DNA from: Tipula vernalis
Taxonomy: Eukaryota > Arthropoda > Insecta > Diptera > Tipulidae
Direction: 5' to 3'
Length of the DNA stretch: 64,000 bases
Assembly: GCA_958295665.1 (NCBI GenBank)
Contig: OY282558.1
Coordinates: 49,483,389-49,547,388 of the forward strand
Each line of letters begins with the position of its first letter. The stretch's first letter is position 1. Below, piece after piece: positions 40,616-52,600 of the stretch. The notes under the pieces are model-generated. The model worked only from the letters and a program-made list of their open reading frames with translations. It did no database searches and was not told where the DNA came from. The position numbers were made by a program, and so were the translations under genes.

Positions 40616-43600
40616 ATGGATGCCTCACAATTTGCGCAATTGTTAGAAGCCTTCAGCAAATCACAACGTGACTTGCTAAAGCAAGTAAGTACTAGTAGCA
40701 GTCAACAACAACAACCACAACAACAGCAGCAGCCACCATTACAGGTTATGTGTGCTCCATTTGAGAACTTTGATGATAAAAAAGAAAACTTTAAGCTATA
40801 CCATCAACGCTTCGAAAATTATTTGACCATGAAGGGTGTTATTACTAATAAAACACTTTGCCGTCAAATGCTTATAAACTCAATTGGACCTACACATTTT
40901 AAGTTGTTGGTTTCATTAATTGCCCCTAAGACAGTCAACGAAGTCGAGTACGACGACTTAATGAAAATGTTGGAAACTCATTTGTGCCCGAAAAAAAACA
41001 TACTAGTAAGTCAACACCGATTTTTTTCCACATATCAAGGCGAAGAACATACAATAGCTGATTATGTGGCATTACTCCGGCGGGATACAAATGAGTGCGA
41101 GTTTGTGTCAAAGTGTGCCTGCAAGGCTGACATATCAAACATTTTACTTCGAGCCCAATTTATACGGGGCATTAACGACAACACAATCCGGGAGCAATTA
41201 CTTCAATCGGAAGAAGACGATTTCGAAAAAATAGTACAAAAAGCTTTATCATTAGAAGCCTCAAAAATCGATTGTCGTGAACTGACTACAAAGCAACCCA
41301 TCAATAATGCCGTAAACAAAATTCAAGCCAGAAATTCAAACCGTCAAAAAAGTCGTTCCAGGGCTCAGTCTTCAAGAGCACAAGGTCGTTCAAAATCTAG
41401 AATAAACTACGCCCAGTTGGGAATCGACAACTTGTGCATACGCTGTGGTAGAGACAACCACAAAACACAGGACTGCCGTACTAATCCACGTAATCTCAAG
41501 TGTAAATCGTGTGGAAAAAGTGGTCACATACAACAAGTGTGCATCAAAACATTAGTCAAAACTTCAAACCATAGTTCAACTCATAGAAATGATGATCATG
41601 ACGAATCAGTTCACCAAATGTATGGTATTAACCAAATCGTCGATATATTTTGCAATCAGCACAATAAAAATAACGATGCTGATAAGTACTATGCTACGGT
41701 GGAAATAAATGGACACCGTCAAAAATTTGAGGTCGACACTGGTGTTGGGTATACATTAATACCAAGGAATCAATATAATCAGCTGCAAATAAAGGCACCA
41801 CTGCAACCTTCAACAATTGCTTTCCGATCATATACTAAAAATATTATATTTCCTGATGGTAAAATCGAAGTTCAAGTCAAATACAACAACTGCACAGCAA
41901 ATGAGGAGTTGTATGTAGTTCCTCGCGAATACGATGCGCTCTTAGGCCGGGTATGGATTCGCCATTTAGGAATCAACCTTCATGAAGTGGACAGCCATCA
42001 TTTTAACAATATCAATGCATTAGAGGAAAATAATTTTGATTCAATTTCAGATATTGTTGACAAGTTTGAGGACGTTTTTACAGAGAAAGTAGGTTGTGTT
42101 CCAAATTTTGAGGTCACACTCCAGCTTCGTCAAGGTTCGAAACCAATATTCTTCAAAGAACGAGAAGTTCCACATGCACTTCGAGAACGGGTTGAAAAGG
42201 AACTCGATGATTTAGAAGCAGCTGGGATTATTACAAAATGTGAAAGGAGTGATTGGGGATCTCCCCTAGTGATCATTACAAAACCAGACGGTGGTATTCG
42301 ACTCTGCGTCGATTATAAGCCAGGCGTTAATCCTCAACTAGTTTCTGCAAATTACCCAATACGGCGTGTCGATGAAATTTTAAATAATCTCAAAGGGTCA
42401 AAATATTTCTGTCGACTTGACCTCTATAAAGCCTACCTGCATCTTCGAGTAAATCCAGAATCCAGGGAAATCCAAACAATATCAACCCATAAGGGAACAT
42501 ACAACGTAAATCGTCTATCGTTTGGCATTAAAACTGCGCCAGCGGAATTTAATCGCATCATTGAGCAAATTCTATCTGGATTAAACAAAACTATGTCATA
42601 TTTCGATGACATTATAATACATGGCACAACCGAGGCTGAATGTAAAAACAACTTGATAGAGTGTCTGAAACGTCTAAAACAACATGATCTACATCTAAAT
42701 AAAACCAAATGCTCATTTTTGCAAACTCAGGTGGAATATCTGGGACACGTCGTACGCTATAATAAAATTTCAAAATCGCCTTCAAAAATTCAAGCAATCG
42801 AAAATATACCTCGACCGACTACAGCAGATGATGTCCGAAGATTTTTGGGCATGATAACGTATTACACCAGATTTATACCCGAAATGTCTTCGATAACACA
42901 TCCATTACGTCAACTGCTCCAGAAAGATAACAAATTTAATTGGTCCGCAAAATGTGAAGCTGCGTTTATCAAACTTAAAAATATTGTTGCCAGTGATCAA
43001 GTCCTGATGCCTTTCGATCCGGAACTGCCAGTTATAGTCGCTTGTGATGCCAGCCCTACAGGTATAGCAGGCGTACTCTCACACCTAGTCAACGGCATAG
43101 AACGTCCAGTTGCTTACGCATCAAGGTCATTAACAACAGCTGAAACAAATTATAGCCAGTTAGATCGCGAAGCATTAGCAATCATCTTTACAATAAATCA
43201 CTTTTTTATGTATCTCTACGGCAGGAAATTTCAACTAGTCACCGATAATCGTCCATTAACTCGCATTTTCCATCAACACAACAAGATGCCCGCCATGACA
43301 GCAGCAAGGTTACTGCGCTACGCCGAATTTCTGTCAAGCTTCGATTACGAAATAGTCTACAAGAAGGGGTCGGAACACACAAATGTTGATTGTTTATCTC
43401 GTGCAACACGATTGAATGAAAAACCATCTACAGACAAAATTATCAATGAAGAGGTAAATGAATTATGCAGTCAATCAATTTTCGAAATCTCCAGTGAACA
43501 CATAAATGCGGCGACGTTAGCAGTAGAGACAGCAAAAGATCCAGAACTTTCAACAATCGTGGCAAATCTACAAAATGGTGCGGATAACGAGGGAAGATAC

Positions 43601-44836
43601 ACGCTCGATAATGGTGTTATATTCAAGGGTCAAAGAGTTCTCATTCCAATTAGCCTCCAGTCGCAAATACTTCAAGAATTACATCACACCCATCCAGGGA
43701 TTACGAAAATGAAGCAACTGGCGAGAAGATACTGTGTTTGGAAAGGAATCGACCGGGACATCGAGAGAATGGTACGTTCATGTGAAGCCTGTGTTGAAGT
43801 CCAAAATAAACCTTCAAAAGCCCCACTACACCAGTGGCAAGAACCAGATGAAAACTGGGAAAGAATTCACATCGATTACGCAGGGCCTTTCCAAAACCAT
43901 AATTTTTTAATTGTCGTCGATGCCAAGTCAAAATGGTCAGAATTTAAAGTCATTCGCGACTCACCTACGACACAAAGTACTATTAACCTTCTAACCGAAA
44001 TTTTTTCTACGCATGGATTCCCATCAGTAATGGTATCAGACAATGCTTCAATTTTCACCAGTGAGCAATTCACATCTTTTTGCAGTAAAAATGGTATTTT
44101 CCAAAAATTAATCGCCCCGGGACATCCTAGTACAAACGGATTAGCTGAACGCAACGTGCAAACATTAAAACGCAAATTAAAAGCTATGTCATCGGAACCA
44201 GGGTCGTTACAAAATAAAGTTAACGAAATTCTTCAAAGATATAGAGCAACACCTCTCAGCTGTGGGAAGAGTCCAGCTGAACTTTACTTCAATAGACGAA
44301 TACGAATTAAACTAGATGCGTTAAAGCCGACAATGAAAAATAATACTACAAAACCAATACCGGGTGTTCGTCAGATAAGCGTGGGAGAAAGAGTTCAAGT
44401 CATACATCTTCGAGACAACAAAACTGTATGGAAAATAGGTACGGTACTACGGAAACTTGGACAACTCCATTATGTTGTAAAGTTAGATGATGGATATACA
44501 CTTAAACGTCACATAGACCAACTTAAAGCTACGAAAGTTCAACAACGTAAAGTACGTTTTGCACCAGACATTACTGATGGCGACATTGATTCAAGTTCCT
44601 CGTCAAGTAATTCAAATACACCTTTAAATCAACAAAATCAATGTTACCGCCAGTATATTCTTGAAACTTCAAACCAACAAACACAACCTAGTCAGGATCA
44701 AGCTGCACCCGTAAACCCTCCAGGGATCCAGGAGCTGCACATATCTCAACCAACTCAACCAATTCAGGGTCAAGCTATTCGTAGGTCTACAAGACCACGC
44801 AACATGCCAACTCATCTTTGTGATTATGTTCCTTGA
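40616..44836 (+). CDS. gypsy gag-pol polyprotein, intact 1406-codon frame
   Basis: Structural and replication polyprotein of the retrotransposon. Order: gag with an N-terminal poly-Gln stretch (residues about 26-42); two zinc knuckles CX2CX4HX4C (about 273-310); an aspartic protease with DTGVG (about 374); reverse transcriptase with YFDD (about 661); RNase H with CDASPTG (about 808); an integrase zinc region with HHTHPG (about 1023) and CEAC (about 1056); a catalytic core with IDYAGPF, VSDNAS and GLAERN (about 1086, 1141 and 1178); a C-terminal VWKIG domain (about 1270); and a Ser/Gln-rich tail. Gag and pol share one frame, so no frameshift or stop read-through is needed. The start was chosen at ATG 40616, just downstream of the A-rich leader. 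No env-like frame follows. Confidence 0.96.
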   Translation: MDASQFAQLLEAFSKSQRDLLKQVSTSSSQQQQPQQQQQPPLQVMCAPFENFDDKKENFKLYHQRFENYLTMKGVITNKTLCRQMLINSIGPTHFKLLVSLIAPKTVNEVEYDDLMKMLETHLCPKKNILVSQHRFFSTYQGEEHTIADYVALLRRDTNECEFVSKCACKADISNILLRAQFIRGINDNTIREQLLQSEEDDFEKIVQKALSLEASKIDCRELTTKQPINNAVNKIQARNSNRQKSRSRAQSSRAQGRSKSRINYAQLGIDNLCIRCGRDNHKTQDCRTNPRNLKCKSCGKSGHIQQVCIKTLVKTSNHSSTHRNDDHDESVHQMYGINQIVDIFCNQHNKNNDADKYYATVEINGHRQKFEVDTGVGYTLIPRNQYNQLQIKAPLQPSTIAFRSYTKNIIFPDGKIEVQVKYNNCTANEELYVVPREYDALLGRVWIRHLGINLHEVDSHHFNNINALEENNFDSISDIVDKFEDVFTEKVGCVPNFEVTLQLRQGSKPIFFKEREVPHALRERVEKELDDLEAAGIITKCERSDWGSPLVIITKPDGGIRLCVDYKPGVNPQLVSANYPIRRVDEILNNLKGSKYFCRLDLYKAYLHLRVNPESREIQTISTHKGTYNVNRLSFGIKTAPAEFNRIIEQILSGLNKTMSYFDDIIIHGTTEAECKNNLIECLKRLKQHDLHLNKTKCSFLQTQVEYLGHVVRYNKISKSPSKIQAIENIPRPTTADDVRRFLGMITYYTRFIPEMSSITHPLRQLLQKDNKFNWSAKCEAAFIKLKNIVASDQVLMPFDPELPVIVACDASPTGIAGVLSHLVNGIERPVAYASRSLTTAETNYSQLDREALAIIFTINHFFMYLYGRKFQLVTDNRPLTRIFHQHNKMPAMTAARLLRYAEFLSSFDYEIVYKKGSEHTNVDCLSRATRLNEKPSTDKIINEEVNELCSQSIFEISSEHINAATLAVETAKDPELSTIVANLQNGADNEGRYTLDNGVIFKGQRVLIPISLQSQILQELHHTHPGITKMKQLARRYCVWKGIDRDIERMVRSCEACVEVQNKPSKAPLHQWQEPDENWERIHIDYAGPFQNHNFLIVVDAKSKWSEFKVIRDSPTTQSTINLLTEIFSTHGFPSVMVSDNASIFTSEQFTSFCSKNGIFQKLIAPGHPSTNGLAERNVQTLKRKLKAMSSEPGSLQNKVNEILQRYRATPLSCGKSPAELYFNRRIRIKLDALKPTMKNNTTKPIPGVRQISVGERVQVIHLRDNKTVWKIGTVLRKLGQLHYVVKLDDGYTLKRHIDQLKATKVQQRKVRFAPDITDGDIDSSSSSSNSNTPLNQQNQCYRQYILETSNQQTQPSQDQAAPVNPPGIQELHISQPTQPIQGQAIRRSTRPRNMPTHLCDYVP

Positions 44837-44864
44837 ATAATTCATATTTCCAGTTCTCAATTAA

Positions 44865-44874
44865 GCGTGGGAGA
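44865..44874 (+). other. Polypurine tract of the gypsy element
   Basis: GCGTGGGAGA immediately before the 3' LTR, the expected plus-strand primer position. Confidence 0.65.
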
Positions 44875-44875
44875 T

Positions 44876-45108
44876 TGTTATAACCCATTGCACATCTAAT
44901 GTAAATTTGGCAACACTATTGTTATAACCCATTGTACACATAAGGTGAATTTGGCAACACTATACAAATGTCATTATTGCTAGTTTTTGCTTCTTCTTTA
45001 TTCGTTTTAAGTCTTGTATTAACATTCGTAGAATAAAGAGCATTATAATAAGCCTTGTAAATTACGCGTGTATTTTAATTCGAGTTCACGGCCATAAGGG
45101 ACAAAACA
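44876..45108 (+). repeat. 3' LTR of the intact gypsy element
   Basis: Same length as the 5' LTR and by eye identical except for one base near its end (ACAAAACA here, ACAAAAAA in the left copy). Confidence 0.93.
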
Positions 45109-46390
45109 GTATATGAGACGTCTGACGGCAAAAAAGTGAAGGAAATTACTGCTGGAGTGGCCCAGGGCTCGATTCTTGGTCCCCATCTATAGAACGCTAT
45201 GTACGACATCCTATTGCGACTAGAGATGCCTGACGAAGTATTCCTGGTTGGGTATGCAGACGATGTGGCTATTGTGATAACATCTAGAAGCGCAGTTTTG
45301 GCTCAGTACAGGTTAAATCAAGTGATGAGGAGGGTAAACGATTGGATGGATATAAGCACGGACTACAGTTGGCCCATCTCAAAAACGGAGATCGTCATGC
45401 TCACTAGGCGGGGAATTCCAACCATTATCCCGATGAAGGTTGGGACAGAAGAGGTAATATAAAAGGGAATGACGAAATATCTGGGGATTACTTAAGATAA
45501 TCGTCTAACTTACTGGGAGCATATCCGGAGAACTTGTGACCGAGCATCAAAAGTGACTGTAACGCTTAGCAGATTGATGGCAAACATAGGGGGGCCCCGC
45601 CCTAGCAAACGAAGACTTATAATGTCAACGGTCCAGTCAATCCTGTTGTATGGAGGTCAAAAAATACCGCACGAGGATGATATCGATTCAAAGACGCGGG
45701 GCACTAAGAATCGCATGCAGTATCCGAAGTTGCAGCCTTGGTTGTTGCCGGAGTCATCCCGATAGATCTGCTGGCGCTGGAGCGTCGGGAGACCTATCGG
45801 TTGAGCGCTGAATTTGGAAGAAAGGATTCTACGGTGAGAGCCCGCAGCATTACGCTTGTGGCATGGCAGAATCGATGGGATGGGTTGAATAGTGGTCGAT
45901 GGACGGCCCGATTGATTCGGGACCTTGGTTCCTGGATTAATCGTGGCCACGGAGAGCTCGATTTCTTCACATGCCAGTTTTTTACTGGGCATGGCTATTT
46001 TGGGGCCTATTTGCATAAGATGGGAAAACCGATGTCACCTCAATGTCGATACTGCCCAGAAGAGTGTGATGCCGTTTGTCATAGATTCTTTCGGTGCGGT
46101 CGGTTCATTGAAGAAAGAAGACGGCTCGCTTTAGTATTATTTTTGAAGCGATTCTGCGGTCTGATGTAGCGTGGCGAGCTTTCGCAGACTACGTTGAGTC
46201 AGTACTGCGGCAGAAGCGAAGCGATGGTTGTCTGGCGGACACCTAACAAAGTAAGGTGTAGAATGTAAATGAGGGCCCTAAAATGGGTAGCAGCGTGGAC
46301 CAGACCGAAATAATGCAAAAGCGGTTCCAGTATGGGCTCTCTGTGGCATGTAGGAGGCTTTTTGGTGAGTAAAACCTCACACTGTCAAAA
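45109..46390 (+). pseudogene. R1-like ORF2, part 2: rest of reverse transcriptase, C-terminal zinc motif, 3' UTR
   Basis: It resumes in the same frame as the left half once the insertion and one GTATA copy are removed. AGVAQGSILGP is near 45151, followed by a stop where Trp is expected (about 45190). VGYADDVAIVI (about 45247) has the catalytic Asp pair. A second stop lies at about 45460, with frame changes near 45480-45740. ARSITLVAWQNRW follows (about 45838), then the C-terminal CRYC...CHRFFRC zinc motif (about 46047-46098). The 3' untranslated tail runs to 46390. Confidence 0.88.
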
Positions 46391-46406
46391 AATTCAAATA
46401 ATTCTG
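46391..46406. other. Target-site duplication of the R1-like element, right copy
   Basis: AATTCAAATAATTCTG, identical to 38340-38355. Confidence 0.9.
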
Positions 46407-49400
46407 GGTCCTTTATGTTTATTTGGCAGATATACTCGTGAGGTGTCTGCAGTTTCCATAATAGATTCCCTGATTATAATTTATGGCGGAAGTTTCGAAT
46501 CTTTAGGAAGTGTTAGCTAGGCATACGTCTTTCTCATATGCCGATGGCTCTTGTGAATGCAACGAAAAGGTTTTCCAAGTTTTATGATTTTCTTTTAATA
46601 ATTGAATCACTACACAACCTTTGCAAGTAAGTGTTTTCGATCTTTCTATTCACATTATAAGAAAACCCATCAATAAGTAACTTATGTTTCCCTTTATTGG
46701 TTGAGGTGAGTGAAATTTGAAACGAATATTATTCGTGATAACTCGAATCTACTTAGATTTCATGAAAAAACAATCAAATTATATAATCCTCAATGTATGT
46801 TAATAACGCCAACACAAATCTGCCAATTTTTATGTATTAAAATAATATCCAAAATGAACTTGGCAGCTAAATGTTAGTCATATTCATTTTTATATACTGA
46901 GCCATTGCGATTGAAAAATTGCATTTATATTTCTTCGCAACAATGTTAAAGGAACGACAAATAAGTGACATTTTCCCCAAATTTTTTGTGAAAATATTTG
47001 GCTTTGACTAATTTGTAATCCAATTATATTATTGTCTTATTTAGGTGCATATTTAATTGTTTGAAATCAAGTGTTGTTATACTTAGAATCCACAATAATA
47101 ATACCATTTGAGATTATGGTCATGGGACTCATCCTCTTTGATTAACCTTTCAATTTATTTAACTCTGCAATCGAACAGACACCTTATAGACAGACATTGT
47201 TAGATCCTCGTATCACAATTTTGGTGATTTATTTCCCACGATTATGTACACTAAAAAGTGAAATAAACATTCATATAGGTGGGTACGGACTTATTGAATT
47301 AAAATTTGGATTTCATTTAACGATTTTGAATATTAAGTGCAGGATGAAAATTTGGTTTATTTCCTGCGTGGAAACCTAGTTTTAAAATATGAGTATCCAC
47401 TAGTTACAATACAATTAATTTTCAAAATATTGATAAAATAAAATACAACTTTGGCATTCCACATTTAATTTTCACACAAAATAATAATTTTTATCTTTCC
47501 TATTTATGCAGGGCCACTTTAAAAAACCAATACACAAAACAATCTATTCCAAATAGATTTCGGGTTTTATGACACACTGATAAAGTGATACCACTGATAA
47601 CATTATTATATTATTATCAGGTTATTATTAAAAATTAAAAATTGGGAAATCATCTTGTTCAAATTAGGTATACGTAATGGTTTATCACCTTCAATAAAAA
47701 CTAAAAGAGATTAGTCAAATAAATATCGTATTTAATGTCTAATTTGTCTCTAATGAGCAATTTGATTTATTTTTTGGTTGCGTTAAAACTACTTGCGCCT
47801 CGGCTCTCGTTCAAATTCAGTTAACAGACAAATTGTTTGTTGACATAATTATTTTGGATGCGTTAATATGTTTCTAATTCATAAAATTCTAATTAGGTGA
47901 CTAAGCTTTAATCACTAGTAGATTGAGTATTTACGGTGTAATAGGTCACAACGAATAAACATAACCATCAATGGGAATCACATACAAAAATATGATTAGA
48001 GTAAATTCAAATTAATCAATAAATGTCCAATAGTGGTTTATTTCAATATTGAAAGGGAAGGGGCGGTTATCGATTAAAACTTACAAATCATTATAGAATG
48101 ATTCGCAAGTAAGTCACGAATTAGATAAATGATAAGAGCTATGTTATGATAAGATTCAAAAATGCAAAGAGAGATAATAAAGTAATTCTCATTCAAGCGC
48201 GATGCCGCAAGCTTCGAATATTTTTGTTATAGACATAGAGTAAAACTTTAATTACATAAATGAATGAGCAGAGAATGACAACCTAATATTATTCAAATAT
48301 CCACTTCATACAAAAAAAAAATCTATTATCACTCAAGTTGGTAGTGTAAACACTTTTCAGTTATGTTTGACACAAAAAAAAAAAAAACCTGAAGTACTCA
48401 AGGACTGCCCTCAACTGTAAGACACATGAACTTCAAGCATTCACTGCTTATCTATAAAGACGGTAATTCTCAATTTTAAATAACATTGTATAAATCACAA
48501 ATTTAAGCAAAACATAAAATTGTAAATATTTGCAACTACGTTATGTATATTAGGGAAACAAATACATCTTACAAAATTCTCACATTATAATTTTCAACTG
48601 CACAAATAAAAGGTGAGCATCATGATTACTTTTATAAACAAGGTGTTTTATTTAAATGTCTCTTATTTACCCAAAGTGGATCACCACAAAATCCCGCCAT
48701 TATTTTTTTTTTTTAGTTAGCACAAAACGTATTTATAACAGTCAACAAAAATTTCACTTAAATATTATTTCAATTTTTCACTCATTTGATTTCACTAGTT
48801 AATTAATTACACTTGTGTTTATTACAATATTCAACCGGCAACTAATCTATGTGTGCGGCGAACATTAGAATTTATATAAATTAAACAAACACCGAAAATA
48901 AAAATATTTAATCTTGAGAGCGCACAATTGTGTGACGCTTAAAATACCCATAAATGAGCAGAATTTTGTTCACTGTAATTGAATTCTCATGATTTCCAGC
49001 TTATTTGCCTTGACATACTCTGTCCCAATAATTATGAGAGTGAGATTACTTTTGCTGATCTTCTTGTTGGTTAAGCGTTAAGCACGACTAATTTTATACT
49101 GGTATTTAGATTTTCGGGTGTTAGCTTAGCATATTATTTTATTTACACTATGTACACCCAAGAGTGACCAAACAAATACAAAAATTTTTGTGCAATGTCA
49201 GCTTGTAAAGAGTCATACGTCATGATTGATAACACATTTAGCACAAAAAAAATTATCTCATTCTAAAATCGCACAATACACTCGCCTAAATTGGTCAGCT
49301 TTATTATCTTGTAAAATATGGTCAGTAATTAATTTTCTGCAAATTCATATATAATCATGGGTCGTAAACATTCTTTTTCATTAATTTTGAAATCATAAAA

Positions 49401-49560
49401 TTCTAAATTAAATTTATTTTAGAATTTATAAATTCGAATAAAAAAAAAATCGTGGCCTACAGAACAAAAACCTCGTCTACTGTCGTTTTAAGTCAGTCTT
49501 TGTACTTATCCATTGATAAACTAAATTGTGGCTGATACAACTGATAAGTTTTTTTTAACA
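46407..49560. other. AT-rich region between the two MRP genes; likely holds the start of the downstream gene
   Basis: No complete gene recognised. By analogy with the upstream paralogue, whose 9-codon first exon lies 2 kb from exon 2, the missing first exon and promoter of the downstream gene may be here. I found no phase-0 ATG...GTAAGT candidate. Confidence 0.4.
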
Positions 49561-49563
49561 AAT

Positions 49564-49573
49564 TTTATTTATT
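49564..49573 (-). promoter_or_regulatory. Polyadenylation signals of the upstream MRP gene
   Basis: Two overlapping AATAAA hexamers on the minus strand, about 40 bases after the stop codon at 49609-49611. Confidence 0.75.
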
Positions 49574-49608
49574 TTCATTCACACATCACTAGCCTTATAA
49601 AATACATT

Positions 49609-52600
49609 CTACACTAGATTTGCTTGCTTAACAGTCTGATAAAATATCGACTTTTCATTAGCCAATAATGTTTTTGGTGTATCCAGCTCCGCTACATATC
49701 CATTGTCCAGCACAAGAATACGATCCGAATCCATAATTGTATTCAGACGATGTGCCACCGTTAAAATTGTGCATTGCTTAAATTCGGTTCGTATTGTTTC
49801 CTGTATCAACTTATCCGTTTCATAATCAATGGCCGCTGTTGCTTCGTCCATTATAAGGATTTTTGTTTTACGCAAGAGAGCTCTTGTCAAGCAGATCAAT
49901 TGCTTTTGTCCGACTGATAAATTTGCTCCACCCTCGGATACCAAATACCACAGACCATTGTGCAAACTTTGGACAAAACTTTTTAAGTGGGAATGTTCTA
50001 GGGCGCGCCATATTTCTTCATCTGAATATTTTTCAAATGGATCAATATTCAATCGTAGTGTTCCGGAAAATAAAAATGGATCTTGCGGAATTATTGTAAG
50101 TCTCGACCGCAATGTTTGTAAACCTAATCGTTCAATTACTTGATCGTTGATTAAGATTTCGCCACGATCCGCCTCTATAATACGAAATAGGCCGAGCGTT
50201 AAACTAGATTTTCCAGATCCTGTTCGGCCGACGATACCAATTTTTTCACCATCATGAATTTTAAAATTAATATCCTTCAGTATGGGCAAAGACGATTTAT
50301 TGTATCGCATTTGATAATTACGAAACTCAATGTCGCCTTTCGATGGCCAATCAGGCCGATCGTATTCAGTTTCCCAATCCGCCTCTTTTTTTAGATTGCC
50401 ATATTCTTCGACTCGTTCAACTGCGACAATTTTTGATTCAATTTCCGTTGTGGTCCGCACAAGAATATTCAGCATATTCGTGACTTGAAGAGCATACGAC
50501 AATGAAAGACCTACAAGGGCTGGGCTTATATGGGCTCGGCCTAAGACCGCGAAAAATGCAGCGAATAGTATCACCAAACTCGAGACTGTTTCAAGACGCA
50601 CGCTAATCCATCGATTAGCAATTATATTGGCGTAGCAAAATCTTTGGTTGTTATCAAGCCGTATATCGGCCTCTTTAATAAATCTATCCTGAACTTTGTA
50701 CGCCCGAATCGTTGATTCTCCCGTTATAGTTTCACTGAAGTGAGAGTAAATCGGTGATCGTGTTATAGATTCTAGTCGTACGATTTGTCGTGATGTTCTT
50801 ACATGCAGTGCCAGAATAAAGTAGTACATAACACCGAGTGGCAGCATTATTATAGAAAACATTGGAGTCGAATAAATTATTACGATAAAAATGGATAAAA
50901 CCAAAAAAAAGGTCAGCATCCAGGTCCGCATGGCAAATGGAATAGCGTCGTCGATCACGTCTATATCACGCGAGAATCGATTAATTAGTCGACCCAGCGG
51001 AGTGGTGTCAAAAAACAGCATTGGTAGTCGGAGGGTCGTATTTAGTAGATGTCTGTGGAATTTCCGACTCGCCCCTAAGCACCCAAGTGAAATGAGAAGT
51101 GTACTGATGAACAGTGTCAGCGCTGAAATTAAACAAACACAATAAAATCGGAAATAAACTTAGAACCTAAATTTAACTTACACTGTGCTCCACCTAAACC
51201 CGAATATACAGATATATAATAGTCCCTAACTCCGGTTTCTTTTGATTTGGGATCGTTGACCCATATCGTCAACCATATATTTGCATATATCGATGAAACT
51301 TGTGTTAACATCATTGCCAGCAGTATTATAAAACTCAATACTAAACCAACATTTCGAAAATATTCGAAATAAATTTTGTACCCAACATTTCCAGACCGCA
51401 CAGTTTCTGCGGTTATTAATTTTCCCGACATATTTGTTGAAGTATCCAGTTCCGGCACCATTCCGTTTGTTGTCTTAAGACTAGCACTAGACTCATTAGA
51501 TTCTTGTTCCGGTTCATTACCATCGAGAGTTTCCTCTTCGGATTTTGACTCCATAAAACTTTTCAAAAATTTTATAAATCCATCCGAATTTGAATTGGAA
51601 GAACTTGTTAAATCTCTGAAATTTTGAGAATTTTTAAAATTCTGAGGGATAAAATTAATTATAAGTATTAACTTACTTGTAATTGCCAATGGCCGTTACC
51701 GACCCATTATTTAGTACAACGATTTGATCGACATACGGTAAATAAGAGATCGCGTGTGTAACCAAAATTCGTGTTTTACCCGCCATAAGTCCATTTGGAC
51801 CGATTACGTTTTCAAAAATATGTTTCCCGACGTGTAAATCAACAGCACTCAACGGATCATCAAGTAAGTAGATATCTGCCCTGCTGTAGCATGCGCGTGC
51901 TATAGAAACTCTCTGTTTTTGACCACCCGATAGATTAATCCCTTTTTCTCCGATTTCAGTTTGATCACCAGCCGGCAAGACTTCAAGATCATAACTAAGT
52001 GCACAATCTGACACAACTTTATCATAGAAATCCGGTTCCAACGGCTTGCCAAACAAAATATTCTCTTGCAACGTAATATTTTGTATCCAAGCCTGTTGCG
52101 CCACGTAAGCTATACTCCCATCGAGATTTATACTCCCCGCAACATACTCCATTTCGCCTAGAAGTGCTGATAAAATAGATGATTTTCCCGACCCCACTGG
52201 ACCAACAATAGCCACCAAATCACCCTTTTTAACACTAAACGTTATATCATTCAACTTAAAATCTGTTTCATCGCTCCATTTTAACGTTGCACGATCGAAT
52301 GTAATCGCATCGATTGATGTCTCGTGCGAAACATTGCTTGGCTTTAATTCATCGCTATTCAAAAAATTATTAATTCGTTTCGCTGAAACTATAATTTGTA
52401 TGAGATTTGTGACGACGACCGGAAACAGTGACATAGGAAATCGCAATAAATTAAAATATGCCATCGAGACGAATACTATTTCGGCGGTGAATTCATTTTT
52501 CTCGTCGATCAGCACAAAAGCGATGAATGATGCAAAAGCCACATAAAATGGGGCAATACTCCAGAAAAAATATTTCAGCGATTGTAAAATCGCAACTTTA

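Larger units (their letters stand above)
40306..45108 (+). mobile_element. Ty3/gypsy LTR retrotransposon, complete and probably young
   Basis: Seen: 233-base LTRs at 40306-40538 and 44876-45108, and a 5-bp target duplication GTATA at 40301-40305 and 45109-45113. The single interior frame (40616-44836) has no internal stop. A purine-rich GCGTGGGAGA abuts the 3' LTR. By eye the LTRs differ at one base (40537), which suggests recent insertion. No clear tRNA primer-binding site was recognised after the left LTR, where the sequence is A-rich (18 A at about 40556-40573). It lies inside the RT gene of an R1-like element. Confidence 0.95.
38356..46390 (+). mobile_element. R1-like non-LTR retrotransposon, 5'-truncated, with a nested gypsy element
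   Basis: Seen: perfect 16-base direct repeats flank it (38340-38355, 46391-46406). The 5' end falls in the ORF1 zinc-knuckle region, so it is 5'-truncated, as is common after incomplete target-primed reverse transcription. The 3' end is a short tract ending TGTCAAAA. About 3.2 kb belong to this element; the remaining 4.8 kb (40306-45108 plus one duplication) is a later gypsy insertion. Endonuclease and C-terminal zinc motif are of R1-group type. Several stops and one small deletion show that it is dead. Confidence 0.9.

Noticed and set aside
45495..45525. Minus-strand ATG CTC CCA|GTAAGT as a start exon
   Set aside because: Lies inside R1-like coding sequence, so it is almost certainly chance.
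48081..48100. ATGATTT|GTAAGT on the minus strand as exon 1 of the downstream MRP gene
   Set aside because: The donor would be phase 1, whereas exon 2 needs phase 0, and the phase-0 frame has stops immediately upstream.
51590..51640. Acceptor CCCTCAG near 51638 for exon 5 of the upstream MRP gene
   Set aside because: With the upstream phase it gives a stop after a few codons. The acceptor TTTCAG at 51616-51617 keeps the frame.
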